Below, piece after piece: positions 7,738 to 18,414 of a stretch of 64,000 bases of DNA. Under the pieces are notes generated by a model. The model was not told the DNA's origin, did not search any database, and worked only from the letters and a program-made list of their open reading frames with translations. The position numbers and the translations under genes are program-made. How positions within the stretch are numbered: position 1 is the first letter of the stretch; each line of letters starts with the position of its first letter. The stretch comes from Ilumatobacteraceae bacterium (lineage in GTDB: Bacteria; Actinomycetota; Acidimicrobiia; Acidimicrobiales; Ilumatobacteraceae): contig JAOBWK010000097.1 of the NCBI GenBank assembly GCA_025463305.1, forward strand, positions 3,519 to 67,518, read 5' to 3'.

Positions 7738-8622
7738 TCAGCCGCGCGGGCGGGGCGGGCGGGCCGGGCGGGGGCGGGTGCGTTGGAGGACGTAGAACGT
7801 GCCGACGACGGCTACGCCGGCGAGGTCGATGCCGGCGCAGGCGGCGACGTACGGCGCGGCGTAGACGACGGTGTGCAGGCCGGTCGCGCTGAGCGACTTC
7901 CAGAGCACGAACATCAGGATCCCGAGCACGCCCACCGCGGCCGCGATCAGCAGTGGCGGCGATGGTCGAGGTTCGGGAGCGGCCGCGATGCGTGCGGCAT
8001 CGCGGTGGTCGCGCTCGGCGACGAGGGCGGCGCTCGTCGCGAACCAGGCGAGGGTCACGAAGTACGCGCCGATCGTGTCGCTCGGGCGGTGCCAACCGGA
8101 CGACAGCACGGCGGTGCCGAACGCGGTCGAGATCAACGCCGCGCCCACCCCGGCGATCCGGCGCAGCGAGACGGGGGCCACCATGACGGCGCCGAGCGAC
8201 AGCGCCATGCCGATGGTGGCGTGGCCGCTCGGGTAGGTGTTGTAGTGGACGCCACCGAACACACCGAGCTCGGGCCGGGTGAGGATCCGCTTCTTGAGCA
8301 CCTCCGTGGTGACGACGGCGCCGGCCATCGCGACGCCGGCGGCGACGGCCAGGCTGATCCGTCGCCGGGCGAGACCGATCAGCACGATGGCCCCACCGAA
8401 GCCGATCAGCGACGCCACCGACACCGTGCCGAGCAAGCGGTCCGTGCGGCGCGTGGTCGTGGCGGTGACGGCCGAACGCCGGCGGAAGGCGACACCGTCG
8501 ATGCGCTGGCCGACGTGCGTGCGGATCGCGATCACGTACACGACGGCGACGACCACCACGCTCACGGCCGCGACGACGAGCAGCCGCCGACGACGGATCC
8601 GCATCGCGTCGTCGTCGGGCAT
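7738..8622 (-). CDS. PAP2-superfamily membrane phosphatase
   Basis: The PAP2 signature is complete: K-x6-RP (KKRILTRP, 110-117), PSGH (131-134) and SSGWHRPSD (174-182). This is the active site of lipid phosphatases such as phosphatidate and undecaprenyl-pyrophosphate phosphatases. Hydrophobic segments lie near residues 13-33, 65-85, 90-108, 136-152, 157-173 and in two C-terminal stretches, so it is an integral membrane enzyme. I chose ATG 8622 (MPDDDAMRIRRRR); the frame extends further upstream but would overlap the EamA gene. The specific lipid substrate is unknown. Confidence 0.85.
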   Translation of the reverse strand: MPDDDAMRIRRRRLLVVAAVSVVVVAVVYVIAIRTHVGQRIDGVAFRRRSAVTATTTRRTDRLLGTVSVASLIGFGGAIVLIGLARRRISLAVAAGVAMAGAVVTTEVLKKRILTRPELGVFGGVHYNTYPSGHATIGMALSLGAVMVAPVSLRRIAGVGAALISTAFGTAVLSSGWHRPSDTIGAYFVTLAWFATSAALVAERDHRDAARIAAAPEPRPSPPLLIAAAVGVLGILMFVLWKSLSATGLHTVVYAAPYVAACAGIDLAGVAVVGTFYVLQRTRPRPARPPRPRG

Positions 8623-8648
8623 CGACGCAGTCTGGCCCAGGCGGACGG

Positions 8649-9605
8649 TCAGTCCGTGCGCGAGGAGGCGTACACCGTGTGTGCGGCGAGTGCCACGAAC
8701 ACCGTCGTGCCGCCGATCAACGCGGCGATGCCCGGGTACTCGCCCATGAACACCCACACCCAGATCGGGCCGAAGATCGGCTCGAGCATCGAGATCAAGG
8801 CGACGTCCGTTGCCGGTGCCCGTGCCGCGCCGACGCTGAACACGGCGAGACCGATGCCCAGCTGGGCGAAGCCGTACAGCAGCAGGATCACGAAGTCGTG
8901 GCGATCGACGGACAGCGGGTGGGCGAAGGGCAGCGACACGACGGCGCCGATCACCATCGAGAGCAGCATCGCCGGCATCATCTGGATGTGTGAGTGGCGG
9001 CGGATCAGGACGGTGCCGATGCCGAACGCGAGCGGGATGATCAACGCGATCAGGGCGCCGCTCGTCGAGCCGCTCGCGCCGGGGCCGCTCACCATGTAGC
9101 CGACGCCCACCACGGTGACGCCGACCGCGAACCAGGTGTACCGGCGCACGCGCTCACCGATGAACGCCCACGCGAGCACGGCCGCGGCGAGCGGGCTGAG
9201 CGCGAAGATGACGAGCACGACGGCGACGCTGGTGCGCGACAGCGCGACCACCATCGCCACCGATGAGGCGGCGAACGCGCAGCCGACGCCGATGCCGGGC
9301 AGGCCCATCCCGGTGATCGCCTTCACCGTGTTGCGGCGCTCGCGCCAGGCGATGAGCAGGAGCAGGCTGCCGATGGCCGACGTGCATCGCCAGAACACCG
9401 TCGTCCACGGCTGCGGATCGTCGAGACCGCGGACGAACAGCGAGCCGAGGCTGAAGATCAGCGAGGAGATCACCAGCAGCAGCGCCGACTTCAACGAGAT
9501 GCGCGAGCCGGGTGCGGCATGGGAGATCGCGATGCCGCCCTCGCTGGAGACGGCGGTGACGATCTCGGGCTCCAGGTCTGGTTCGTCCTGGAGCTGCATC
9601 GTCAC
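8649..9605 (-). CDS. EamA/DMT-superfamily transporter
   Basis: The 318-residue protein has about ten hydrophobic helices in two similar halves, the layout of drug/metabolite exporters of the EamA family. Typical pieces include a first helix with SLIFSLGSLFVRG, the half-end motif FIGERVRRYTW, and a second half with LISMLEPIFGPIWVWVFMGE. The hydrophilic N-terminal 40 residues are cytoplasmic. GTG 9605 has GAGGA about ten bases upstream; ATG 9599 is an alternative. It precedes the PAP2 gene by 26 bases on the same strand, so they are probably co-transcribed. The exported compound is unknown. Confidence 0.85.
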   Translation of the reverse strand: MTMQLQDEPDLEPEIVTAVSSEGGIAISHAAPGSRISLKSALLLVISSLIFSLGSLFVRGLDDPQPWTTVFWRCTSAIGSLLLLIAWRERRNTVKAITGMGLPGIGVGCAFAASSVAMVVALSRTSVAVVLVIFALSPLAAAVLAWAFIGERVRRYTWFAVGVTVVGVGYMVSGPGASGSTSGALIALIIPLAFGIGTVLIRRHSHIQMMPAMLLSMVIGAVVSLPFAHPLSVDRHDFVILLLYGFAQLGIGLAVFSVGAARAPATDVALISMLEPIFGPIWVWVFMGEYPGIAALIGGTTVFVALAAHTVYASSRTD

Positions 9606-9668
9606 AGTCTCGCAGTCCTCGGCCCGCGATTCGGGGCCCTGACCAGCATCAATTCCGATCGAAGCGAT

Positions 9669-10451
9669 TCACGAACCTGTTGATGCCCAGAACCGATGGA
9701 TCGCCGCAGCGGTCTCGTCGAAGCGCTCCCAGTCGAGGGTGTGGCCGCTGTCGACGTGCACGACGGAGAGCTGGTCGCCGAGCTCGGCGCGCACCGTGTC
9801 GATGATCGGGGCGGTCACCAGGCCGGCGCGATCGGCCACCACCAGCAGCGCGGGCCGCTGCTCTGCGATCGCCGGCACCGGGCTGCAGAGCTCGCCCCAG
9901 CCGGCGATGACGGCCGGGCGGTGGTAGCGGAACCGGTAGCGGCCGTCGTCGCCGCGAACGAGGTGCTCGTCGACGTTCTCGATCGCCGCCGGGATGACGT
10001 GGTCCGGGTAGCCGGCGTGCTCGGCCGCGAGCGCTTCCTCGTACGATGCGAACCCGGGATTGGCCATCTCGGCCGCCGCCATCAGGTTCATCGACTCCCC
10101 GGCTCGGGCGAACGCGGGATCGAGCATCGCCAACCGGGCGATCCGGCCGGGCGAACGGGCGAGGAGGTGGAGGCCGATCATCCCGCCGTAGGAGTGGCCG
10201 ACGACGTCGGTGGTCTCGAGGCCGAGCGAGTCGAGCGTGTCGGCCACGTCGGTGACGTGCTGGCCGACCGACCACGGACCGTCGTACGTCGAGCGGCCGT
10301 GCCCGCGGAGGTCGACCGCCACCGTGCGCCGCTCGGGCCACGCTTCCTCGGCGAGGCGACGGAAGCGTCGACCGTGACCGGTGATCCCGTGGATCGCCAG
10401 CACCGGCGCACCGTCGGGGTCGCCGAGCTCGTGGACGTTGAGAACGCTCAG
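9669..10451 (-). CDS. Alpha/beta-hydrolase fold protein
   Basis: The 260-residue protein has a hydrolase core: the oxyanion segment IHGITGHGRRF, the nucleophile elbow GHSYGG (Ser near 87) and a C-terminal DSGHTLDWE histidine. The acid is probably in the VVADRAG region. The start is unusual. Homology begins right at the stop of the upstream phosphatidylcholine synthase, where the only overlapping candidate is CTG 10451 (CTGA overlap). The next in-frame GTG, at 10532, would add about 27 residues that look like out-of-frame sequence. Coupling to the synthase suggests a lipid- or ester-related role, but the substrate is not evident. Confidence 0.8.
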   Translation of the reverse strand: MSVLNVHELGDPDGAPVLAIHGITGHGRRFRRLAEEAWPERRTVAVDLRGHGRSTYDGPWSVGQHVTDVADTLDSLGLETTDVVGHSYGGMIGLHLLARSPGRIARLAMLDPAFARAGESMNLMAAAEMANPGFASYEEALAAEHAGYPDHVIPAAIENVDEHLVRGDDGRYRFRYHRPAVIAGWGELCSPVPAIAEQRPALLVVADRAGLVTAPIIDTVRAELGDQLSVVHVDSGHTLDWERFDETAAAIHRFWASTGS

Positions 10452-11212
10452 CTCGCCGCCCGACGGATGGGCCGCCCGGTGCGAACGGGGCGGCGGACCC
10501 AGGCGCGATGCGCGGTCTGGGCGATGGTCCACAGCGGGGCGACGACCAGCACCGCACGCACGGCGGGGATGTCGTGCTGGGCGAGGCCGAGCCACAGCAT
10601 CGAGCCGAGCCACGCCGTCATGAACGCCAGCGAGATGCCGCGCCGCTCGCGCACGGAGACGGGGTGGGCGAACTGGACCCTCGAGAGGGTGAGCAGCGAG
10701 AACACGACGCAGATGATGAGGTTGGCCCACGGGTTGTAGCGGAGCAGGAACAGCGAGGGGATGATCATGTTCCACTCGGCGGGGAAGCCGTTGAACCAAC
10801 GCTCCTCGTCCTCCTGGTCGGTTCGGGCCATCCACAGCGCGCTGACGAACAAGATGGTGAAGCCCACCGGGCCGCTGGTGTGCTCGGGCACGATGTCGAA
10901 CTTGTACAGGAACGCCACCGGCACGATGGCGCAGGTGAAGTAGTCGACGATCAGGTCGAGCGAGTTGCCGTTCAGGGTGGGGATGCGTCCGGCGACGTCG
11001 AGCTTGCGCGCGATCGGACCGTCGACGCCGTCGAGGATCAGCGCGACGATGAGCCAGATGATGCCGGCCCGGGCGTGGCCCTCGATGAGCGAGATGAGCC
11101 CGAGGTAGCCGACGATGACGCCGCTCGCGGTGAGGGCATGGACCGCCCAGGCAGCACGGATGTTTCGTCGCGTGTACTCGACGGCGCAGAGGGAGTCGGG
11201 TTCGGCGGTCAC
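10448..11212 (-). CDS. pcs: Phosphatidylcholine synthase (CDP-alcohol phosphatidyltransferase)
   Basis: The CDP-alcohol phosphatidyltransferase motif is present as DGVDGPIARK, followed by a spacer and NGNSLDLIVDY, covering residues about 61-91. The doubled DG-xx-DGP and the L-D-x-I-x-DY ending match bacterial phosphatidylcholine synthase, which condenses CDP-diacylglycerol directly with choline, better than PgsA or PssA. Several transmembrane helices follow. I chose GTG 11212, giving 254 residues; TTG 11245 is an alternative. It is co-transcribed with a downstream alpha/beta hydrolase. Subfamily assignment is from recall of the motif, so another CDP-alcohol transferase remains possible. Confidence 0.75.
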   Translation of the reverse strand: MTAEPDSLCAVEYTRRNIRAAWAVHALTASGVIVGYLGLISLIEGHARAGIIWLIVALILDGVDGPIARKLDVAGRIPTLNGNSLDLIVDYFTCAIVPVAFLYKFDIVPEHTSGPVGFTILFVSALWMARTDQEDEERWFNGFPAEWNMIIPSLFLLRYNPWANLIICVVFSLLTLSRVQFAHPVSVRERRGISLAFMTAWLGSMLWLGLAQHDIPAVRAVLVVAPLWTIAQTAHRAWVRRPVRTGRPIRRAAS

Positions 11213-11290
11213 AGTGGGATGTACCCTACGCTCCGCGAGGACCAAACGTGGACGCGCTGACCTGGGACGGAGCCCAGTCCGCGGCCGCTG

Positions 11291-12984
<1,694 letters not shown>

Positions 12985-12985
<1 letters not shown>

Positions 12986-13926
12986 CACCTCGGAGTCAAC
13001 AGGCGCACGGGTTCTCCCGCGCGCCACGCCACGATGTCCTCCACGATCTCGCGGTAGAAGATGTCGTAGCACTGCGACACGACGTAGCCGGTGTGCGGCG
13101 TCAGCACCGTGTTCGGCAGGGCCCGCAGCGGGTCGGTGACGGGAAGTGGCTCGTGCTCGTACACGTCGAGCCCCGCGCCGGCGATGATGTGGCGCCGCAG
13201 CGCGTCGGCGAGCGCGGGCTGGTCGATCAACGGCCCGCGCGAGGTGTTGACGAGGATCGCCGATGGCTTCATCGCCACCAGCTCGGCCGCGCCGATGATG
13301 TGATGCGTGCGCTCGCTCAGCTGGAGGTGCAGCGACACCACGTCGGAGGTCTCGATCAACTCGGTCTTGCTGACCGCGCGGATGCCGAACCTGTCCGCCT
13401 TCTCCTGGGTGAGGTTCTGGCTCCACGCGACGACGTCCATCCCGAACGCCACGCCGACCTTCGACATCAGCCCGCCGATGTTGCCGAGGCCGATCAGCCC
13501 GAGCCGCTGGCCGGCCAGGCCGGTGCCGAGGCGCGTCTGCCAGCCACCGTTGCGGATCGTGGCGTCGTCGGCGGCGATGTGCCGCCTGACGGCGAGGATC
13601 AGCGCCCACGTCAGCTCCGACGTGGAGGTGACGATGCCCATCGTGCCGCACACCGTGACACCGTGCGCAGCCGCCGCGTCGAGGTCGATGACGGCGTTGC
13701 GGTTGCCCGTCGTGACGAGCAGCTTGAGGTCGGGGAGCCGGTCGAACAGCGAGGCCGGGAAGGGCGTGCGTTCGCGCATCGCCACCACGATCTCCGCGCC
13801 CGCGAGGGCCTCGGCGAGCGCCCCTTCGTCGGCGATGTGCTCGGTGATCGAGACCGGGTCGAGATCGCCCCAATCGGTGTACGAAGCGGCGATGTCCTGA
13901 TAGTCGTCGAGCACTACAACACGCAT
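12985..13926 (-). CDS. D-isomer-specific 2-hydroxyacid dehydrogenase
   Basis: The 313-residue NAD-dependent enzyme has the Rossmann motif GLGNIGGLMSKVG near residue 150. The catalytic triad positions are Arg in NTSRGPLID, Glu in DVYEHEP and His in LTPHTGY. These are family hallmarks for oxidation of D-2-hydroxyacids or reduction of 2-oxoacids. The start is ATG 13926 (MRVVVLDDYQD). Its stop overlaps the start of the cNMP/flavoprotein gene as ATGA, so the two are translationally coupled and both are redox enzymes. The substrate is not resolved; the variant TPHTGY loop also occurs in phosphoglycerate-dehydrogenase-like branches. Confidence 0.88.
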
Positions 13927-13993
13927 GCGGCGAGCGTAGGAGACGCTCTGCTCCCCATCGTCAGCGGCCCGGAGCCCGTGCCAAGATGGCGCG

Positions 13994-14782
13994 ATGACGG
14001 ATACCTTGCCAGCGGCCCAGACCGACCGCAAAGGTGGCCTGAGCGTGTGGGCGCCCAAGATCACACCCCCGATCGGTGTCGACCTCAGCGACGAGCAGAA
14101 GCTCGCCTGCGCCTTCCGCGTCCTCGCCCGCGAGGGCTTCTCCGAGAACATCGCCGGGCACATCACCTGGCAGCGTCCTGGCGAGGACACGATGCTCGTC
14201 AACCCGTGGGGCCTGTGGTGGCGGGAGATCTCCGCGTCCGACATCTGCGAGGTCGATGCCGACGGCAACGTCGTCGCCGGGCAGTGGGACGTCACCCCCG
14301 CGATCCACATCCACACCGAGCTCCACCGCCGTCGCGCCGATGCGCGCGTGGTGATCCACAACCATCCGTACTACGTCACGTTGCTGACGGCGCTCGGCGT
14401 GCTGCCCGACCTCGTCCACCAGACCGGCTCGATGTTCCTCGACGACATCCGGTTCGTGCAGGAGTACACGGGCGAGGTCGACACGAGCGACCTCGGCGCC
14501 GACCTGGCCAACGAGATCGGCGATGCGAAGGTGGTCTTCCTCGGCTCGCACGGGATCATCGTCACCGGCGCCACGATCGAGGAGGCCGTCTACCGCGCGG
14601 CGTCGCTCGACCGGGCGTGCAAGCTCTCCTACGACGTGCTGGTGTCCGGTCGACAGCCGCTCGTCATGGGCCGCGGCCAGATGGTGGGCATGAAGGCGTC
14701 GCTGCTCGAGCGTGGCGCGCCGGTGTACTTCGCCGGCGCGACGCGTGCGTTGCTGCGCGACGAGCCCGACGTCTTGCACTGA
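13994..14782 (+). CDS. Class II aldolase/adducin-family protein
   Basis: The 262-residue protein carries the zinc site of the class II aldolase family: HIHTELH (about 98-104), IHNHP (about 116) and a third histidine in GSHGIIVTG. The Glu in HTELH matches the catalytic acid region. The N-terminal part LACAFRVLAREGFSENIAGH is typical of family members that act on phosphorylated sugars or on hydroxy-acids. It is divergent from the hydroxyacid dehydrogenase, with 67 bases between starts, and begins a rightward run of degradative genes. The aldol substrate is unknown. Confidence 0.87.
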   Translation: MTDTLPAAQTDRKGGLSVWAPKITPPIGVDLSDEQKLACAFRVLAREGFSENIAGHITWQRPGEDTMLVNPWGLWWREISASDICEVDADGNVVAGQWDVTPAIHIHTELHRRRADARVVIHNHPYYVTLLTALGVLPDLVHQTGSMFLDDIRFVQEYTGEVDTSDLGADLANEIGDAKVVFLGSHGIIVTGATIEEAVYRAASLDRACKLSYDVLVSGRQPLVMGRGQMVGMKASLLERGAPVYFAGATRALLRDEPDVLH

Positions 14783-14863
14783 CACGTCCTGCACTGAACA
14801 TCGTGCATCGTCGTCCGTCAGCGGACGCCGTTCCGAACATCCCTCGAACAACGGAGACATCCC

Positions 14864-16123
14864 ATGCGCAGCCTCGATGATCTCGCCAGCGACCTGAGCT
14901 TCACCCAGGCCACGATCGGCGACGAGCGCTCGGTCACCTTCTTGCCCGAGCCGCCTCGGGCCGAGCGCAAGTACACCGTCATCTCGGTCGACGACCACAT
15001 CGTCGAGCCGCCGCACACCTTCGAAGGCCGCGTCCCCGCGGCGATGGCCGACCGCGCCCCGAAGGTGGTCGAGACCGCCGACGGTCGCCAGACGTGGGTG
15101 TACGACGGGTTCGACCTGCCGAACGTCGGCTTCAACGCCGTCGTCGGGCGGCCGGTGTCGGAGTGGGGCTTCGAGCCGGTGCGCTTCGACCAGATGCGCC
15201 GTGGCGCGTGGGACATCGATGCCCGCGTCGCCGACATGGACCTCAACGGCGTCTACGCCTCGCTCAACTTCCCGTCGTTCCTGCCGGGCTTCGCCGGCCA
15301 GCGGCTGCAGATGACCACGCCCGACGCCGACCTCGCGATGGCATGCGTGCGGGCGTGGAACGACTGGCACCTCGAGGAGTGGGCGGGCACCCACCCGGGT
15401 CGCATCATCCCCTGCCAGCTGCCCTGGCTGCTCGATCCCGAGGTCGGCGCGAAGATGATCCGCGAGAACGCCGAGCGCGGCTACCGCGCCGTCACGTTCA
15501 CGGAGAGCCCGCATCAGCTCGGCCTGCCGACGCTGCACTCCGGCCACTGGGATCCCATCATGCGCGCGTGTGCCGAGACGGGCACCGTCGTGAACCTGCA
15601 CATCGGCTCGTCCGGCGCATCGCCCTCCACCACCGACGACGCCCCGCCCGACGTCGTCGGCGTGCTGTTCTTCGGCTACGCGATGTTCGCCGCGGTCGAC
15701 TGGCTGTTCTCGATGATGCCGGTGCGCTTCCCCGAGCTGAAGATCTGCATGTCCGAGGGCGGCATCGGCTGGGTCGCCGGCCTGCTCGATCGCCTCGACC
15801 ACATGCAGAGCTACAACTCGATGTACGGCACGTGGAAGGGCGATCTCACGCCGGCCGAGGTGCTCAAGCGGAACTTCTGGTTCTGCGCCGTCGAGGACCA
15901 GTCGTCGTTCGTGCAGCGCGAGCGGATCGGCATCGAGAACATCCTCCTCGAGTCCGACTACCCGCACTGCGACTCGACCTGGCCGCGCACCCAGCAGATC
16001 ATCGAGGAGGAGATCGGCGGCCTGCCCGCCGAGGACATCCGCAAGATCACCTGGGCGAACGCGTCCGACCTCTACCAGCACCCCGTGCCCGCAGCGATCC
16101 AGGCCGACCCCAATGCCTACTGA
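14864..16123 (+). CDS. Amidohydrolase-2 family metal-dependent hydrolase/decarboxylase
   Basis: Unlike the pair at 4.1-5.9 kb, this 419-residue protein keeps the canonical metal residues. These are DxH in ISVDDHIVEPPH near residue 45, a central histidine in VVNLHIGSSG, and the C-terminal aspartate in LLESDYPHCDSTWP. Family members hydrolyse or decarboxylate small organic acids. ATG 14864 has GGAG about seven bases upstream. The 3' end overlaps the carboxylesterase start by 11 bases, which suggests co-expression and a shared catabolic pathway. The substrate cannot be told from sequence. Confidence 0.88.
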   Translation: MRSLDDLASDLSFTQATIGDERSVTFLPEPPRAERKYTVISVDDHIVEPPHTFEGRVPAAMADRAPKVVETADGRQTWVYDGFDLPNVGFNAVVGRPVSEWGFEPVRFDQMRRGAWDIDARVADMDLNGVYASLNFPSFLPGFAGQRLQMTTPDADLAMACVRAWNDWHLEEWAGTHPGRIIPCQLPWLLDPEVGAKMIRENAERGYRAVTFTESPHQLGLPTLHSGHWDPIMRACAETGTVVNLHIGSSGASPSTTDDAPPDVVGVLFFGYAMFAAVDWLFSMMPVRFPELKICMSEGGIGWVAGLLDRLDHMQSYNSMYGTWKGDLTPAEVLKRNFWFCAVEDQSSFVQRERIGIENILLESDYPHCDSTWPRTQQIIEEEIGGLPAEDIRKITWANASDLYQHPVPAAIQADPNAY

Positions 16124-17648
16124 CCTGCGCGAGCTGCTCGGCATCCCGTACGGGATCGCACCCCTGGGCGATGGTCGGTTCCGGCGCGCCGCCGCCGCGC
16201 CGGCACCGGATTGGTCGAAGGCCTACGACGCGTTCGGCCCGGCACCCGTGCAGTCGCGCGAGGGCATGCTCGCCACGGCCGTACCGGGCATGGACCCGGG
16301 CCCCGTCGGCGAGGACTGCCTCAGCCTCAACGTCTGGACACCGGCCGCCGACGGCGAGCGGCTGCCCGTGATGGTGTGGCTGTACGGCGGCGCGTTCATC
16401 GTCGGTGGCAGTGGCTCGCCGACGTACCACGGTGCGAAGTTGGCGGCTGAGCAGCACGTCGTCGTCGTCACGATCAACTACCGCGTCGGCGCGTTCGGCT
16501 TCCTCGACCTGCGCAGCGTGCCCGGCGGCGAGACCGCCGACACCAACTGCGGCAGCCACGATCAGCGCCTCGGCCTGCAGTGGGTGCACGACCACATCGC
16601 CGAGCTCGGTGGGGACCCGGATCGTGTGACGGTGTTCGGCGAGTCCGGCGGGGCCGGCTCGATCATGCACCTGCTGCCGACGCCCGGCCTCACGTCGGTC
16701 GTGCGGCGCGCCATCGTGCAGAGCCCCGGCGTCGACTTCACCCAGACCGCCGCGATCAGCACGCGCGTCACGGAGACGCTGCTGAAGGAGACCGGCGCGA
16801 ACACGGTCGACGAGCTGCGCGCGCTCAGCGCCGAGCGGCTGCTCGAGTGCCAGACCAACGTCGCCAACCAGCTGCTGTTCGAGATCGGCACCATGCCGTT
16901 CCATCCGGTGGTCGACGACGTGTTCGTCACCACCACGCCCACGGCCGCCGTCGCGGCCGGAGCGGTCGACGATCTCGATCTGCTCATCGGCTTCACCTCC
17001 GACGAGATGCGGCTGTTCCCCGATCCGCGCGCCGACGCGCTCGGCCGCGACGGGCTCGCCAAGTGGACACGGCAGTACCTCACGACGCGGATGGGAGCCG
17101 ACCCCGGCTCCGACATCCCCGACGGTCTCGTCGGCGAGTACCTCGATCGCGCCGAGGGAACCACGCGCCCGCTCGGCTCCGACGTGTGGGCGGAGATCTC
17201 GACTGACGGAATCATGCGCCTGCCGGTCGTGCGGATCCTCGACTCACGACGCGGTCCGGCCTCGACGTACGGCTACCTGTTCTCGTGGCAGGCCAAGCGG
17301 CCCGACCGCGATGTCGGCGCGTTCCACGCGATCGATCTGCCGTTCACGTTCGACACGTTCGACGCCAAGGGCACCGACGACGCGGTGACGTGGGGAGAGT
17401 TCATCGGCGTCGATGACGGTGGTCGTTCGGTCGGGTTCGCGCTGCGTTCGGCGTGGGCGGCCTTCGCAGCGACGGGCGATCCCAGCTGCCCGGCCGTCGG
17501 CGCCTGGCCGGCCTACGACACCGAATCACGACGGACGATGGTGCTCGACGTCGAGCCGCACGTGGTCAGCGATCCGCTCGCGGTCGAGCGCGACTGGTGG
17601 GACGGGCTCTGGACCCCGAACTGCCGTCCCGCAGGCGTCGCACTCTGA
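16113..17648 (+). CDS. Type B carboxylesterase
   Basis: The 511-residue alpha/beta hydrolase has the carboxylesterase type B layout. An early Cys-containing GEDCLSLNVWTP motif is followed by the oxyanion loop YGGAFIVGG and the nucleophile elbow FGESGGAGS (Ser near 185). The acid is probably in the FTSDEMRLF region, and the catalytic histidine is in GAFHAIDLPF. There is no signal peptide, so it is cytoplasmic. It starts inside the last codons of the amidohydrolase gene. Together with the class II aldolase and SDR it may open and oxidise an ester or lactone, but that is inference. Confidence 0.9.
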   Translation: MPTDLRELLGIPYGIAPLGDGRFRRAAAAPAPDWSKAYDAFGPAPVQSREGMLATAVPGMDPGPVGEDCLSLNVWTPAADGERLPVMVWLYGGAFIVGGSGSPTYHGAKLAAEQHVVVVTINYRVGAFGFLDLRSVPGGETADTNCGSHDQRLGLQWVHDHIAELGGDPDRVTVFGESGGAGSIMHLLPTPGLTSVVRRAIVQSPGVDFTQTAAISTRVTETLLKETGANTVDELRALSAERLLECQTNVANQLLFEIGTMPFHPVVDDVFVTTTPTAAVAAGAVDDLDLLIGFTSDEMRLFPDPRADALGRDGLAKWTRQYLTTRMGADPGSDIPDGLVGEYLDRAEGTTRPLGSDVWAEISTDGIMRLPVVRILDSRRGPASTYGYLFSWQAKRPDRDVGAFHAIDLPFTFDTFDAKGTDDAVTWGEFIGVDDGGRSVGFALRSAWAAFAATGDPSCPAVGAWPAYDTESRRTMVLDVEPHVVSDPLAVERDWWDGLWTPNCRPAGVAL

Positions 17649-17658
17649 TGGCCCGCTG

Positions 17659-18414
17659 ATGTCACGGTTCGACGGGCGTGCTGTCGTCATCACCGGTGCC
17701 GCCTCCGGCGTCGGCCGCGCCACCGCGCGACGAATCGCCGCAGAGGGTGGCACGGTGACGTGCATCGACATCGCCGACGGCGGCGGAGCCGGCACGCTCG
17801 AGCTGATCCGTGCCGACGGTGGCACGGCGTTCGCCCTCGAGTGCGACGTCGCCGATCACGGCCAGGTCGCGCTGGCGATCGAGGCCGCGCGGGCCAACGG
17901 CGACGGCACCATCGACGCGCTCATCAACTGCGCGGGCACCGGGTCGTACCAACGCTTCCACGAGGTCACGCCCGAGGAGCTGCAGCGGGTGATGGCCGTC
18001 AACTTCTACGGCCCGTTCAACACCACGCACGCCGCGCTCGATGCGCTGCTGGCGTCGCGTGGATGCATCGTCAACGTGGTCTCCGCCGCGGCTGTCCGCG
18101 GCAGCGCCTACCTCACCACCTACAGCGCCACCAAGGGTGCGCTGCTGTCGTTCACGAAGTCGTTCGCCGTCGAGTACGGGCCACAGGGCGTGCGCGCCAA
18201 CGCGGTCAGCCCCGGCGCGATCGACACGCCGTTGCTGCGGCTGTTCACGCCGCCGGCCGGCGCCGACCCGCACCTCATGCACCGGTCGCATGGCCTCCTC
18301 GGGCGGATGTCGACTGCCGAGGAGATCGCTGCAACCGTCACCTTCCTCGCCTCCGACGACGCCACCCAGATCACGGGCACCAACGTCCTCGTCGACACCG
18401 GTTCCACCGCCTGA
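17659..18414 (+). CDS. Short-chain dehydrogenase/reductase
   Basis: A classical 251-residue SDR with the cofactor motif TGAASGVGRA near the N-terminus, an Asp that binds cofactor in ECDVAD, NCAG, the catalytic Ser in NVVSAAA, and YSATK for Tyr and Lys. The C-terminal ITGTNVLVDTG completes the family pattern. ATG 17659 follows the esterase stop by ten bases. An earlier ATG at 17648 is blocked by a stop. Its own stop overlaps the CapA start as TGATG. It probably oxidises a hydroxyl group in the pathway served by the preceding esterase. Confidence 0.92.
   Translation: MSRFDGRAVVITGAASGVGRATARRIAAEGGTVTCIDIADGGGAGTLELIRADGGTAFALECDVADHGQVALAIEAARANGDGTIDALINCAGTGSYQRFHEVTPEELQRVMAVNFYGPFNTTHAALDALLASRGCIVNVVSAAAVRGSAYLTTYSATKGALLSFTKSFAVEYGPQGVRANAVSPGAIDTPLLRLFTPPAGADPHLMHRSHGLLGRMSTAEEIAATVTFLASDDATQITGTNVLVDTGSTA

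Noticed and set aside
7660..9099. Plus-strand 479-codon frame across the PAP2 and EamA genes
   Set aside because: The minus strand carries the complete PAP2 signature and clear EamA helices. The plus frame is low-complexity Arg/Asp/His.
17413..17658. N-terminal extension of the SDR at 17.7 kb
   Set aside because: The extension is Arg/Pro-rich shadow sequence inside the carboxylesterase. The Rossmann motif begins a few residues after ATG 17659.
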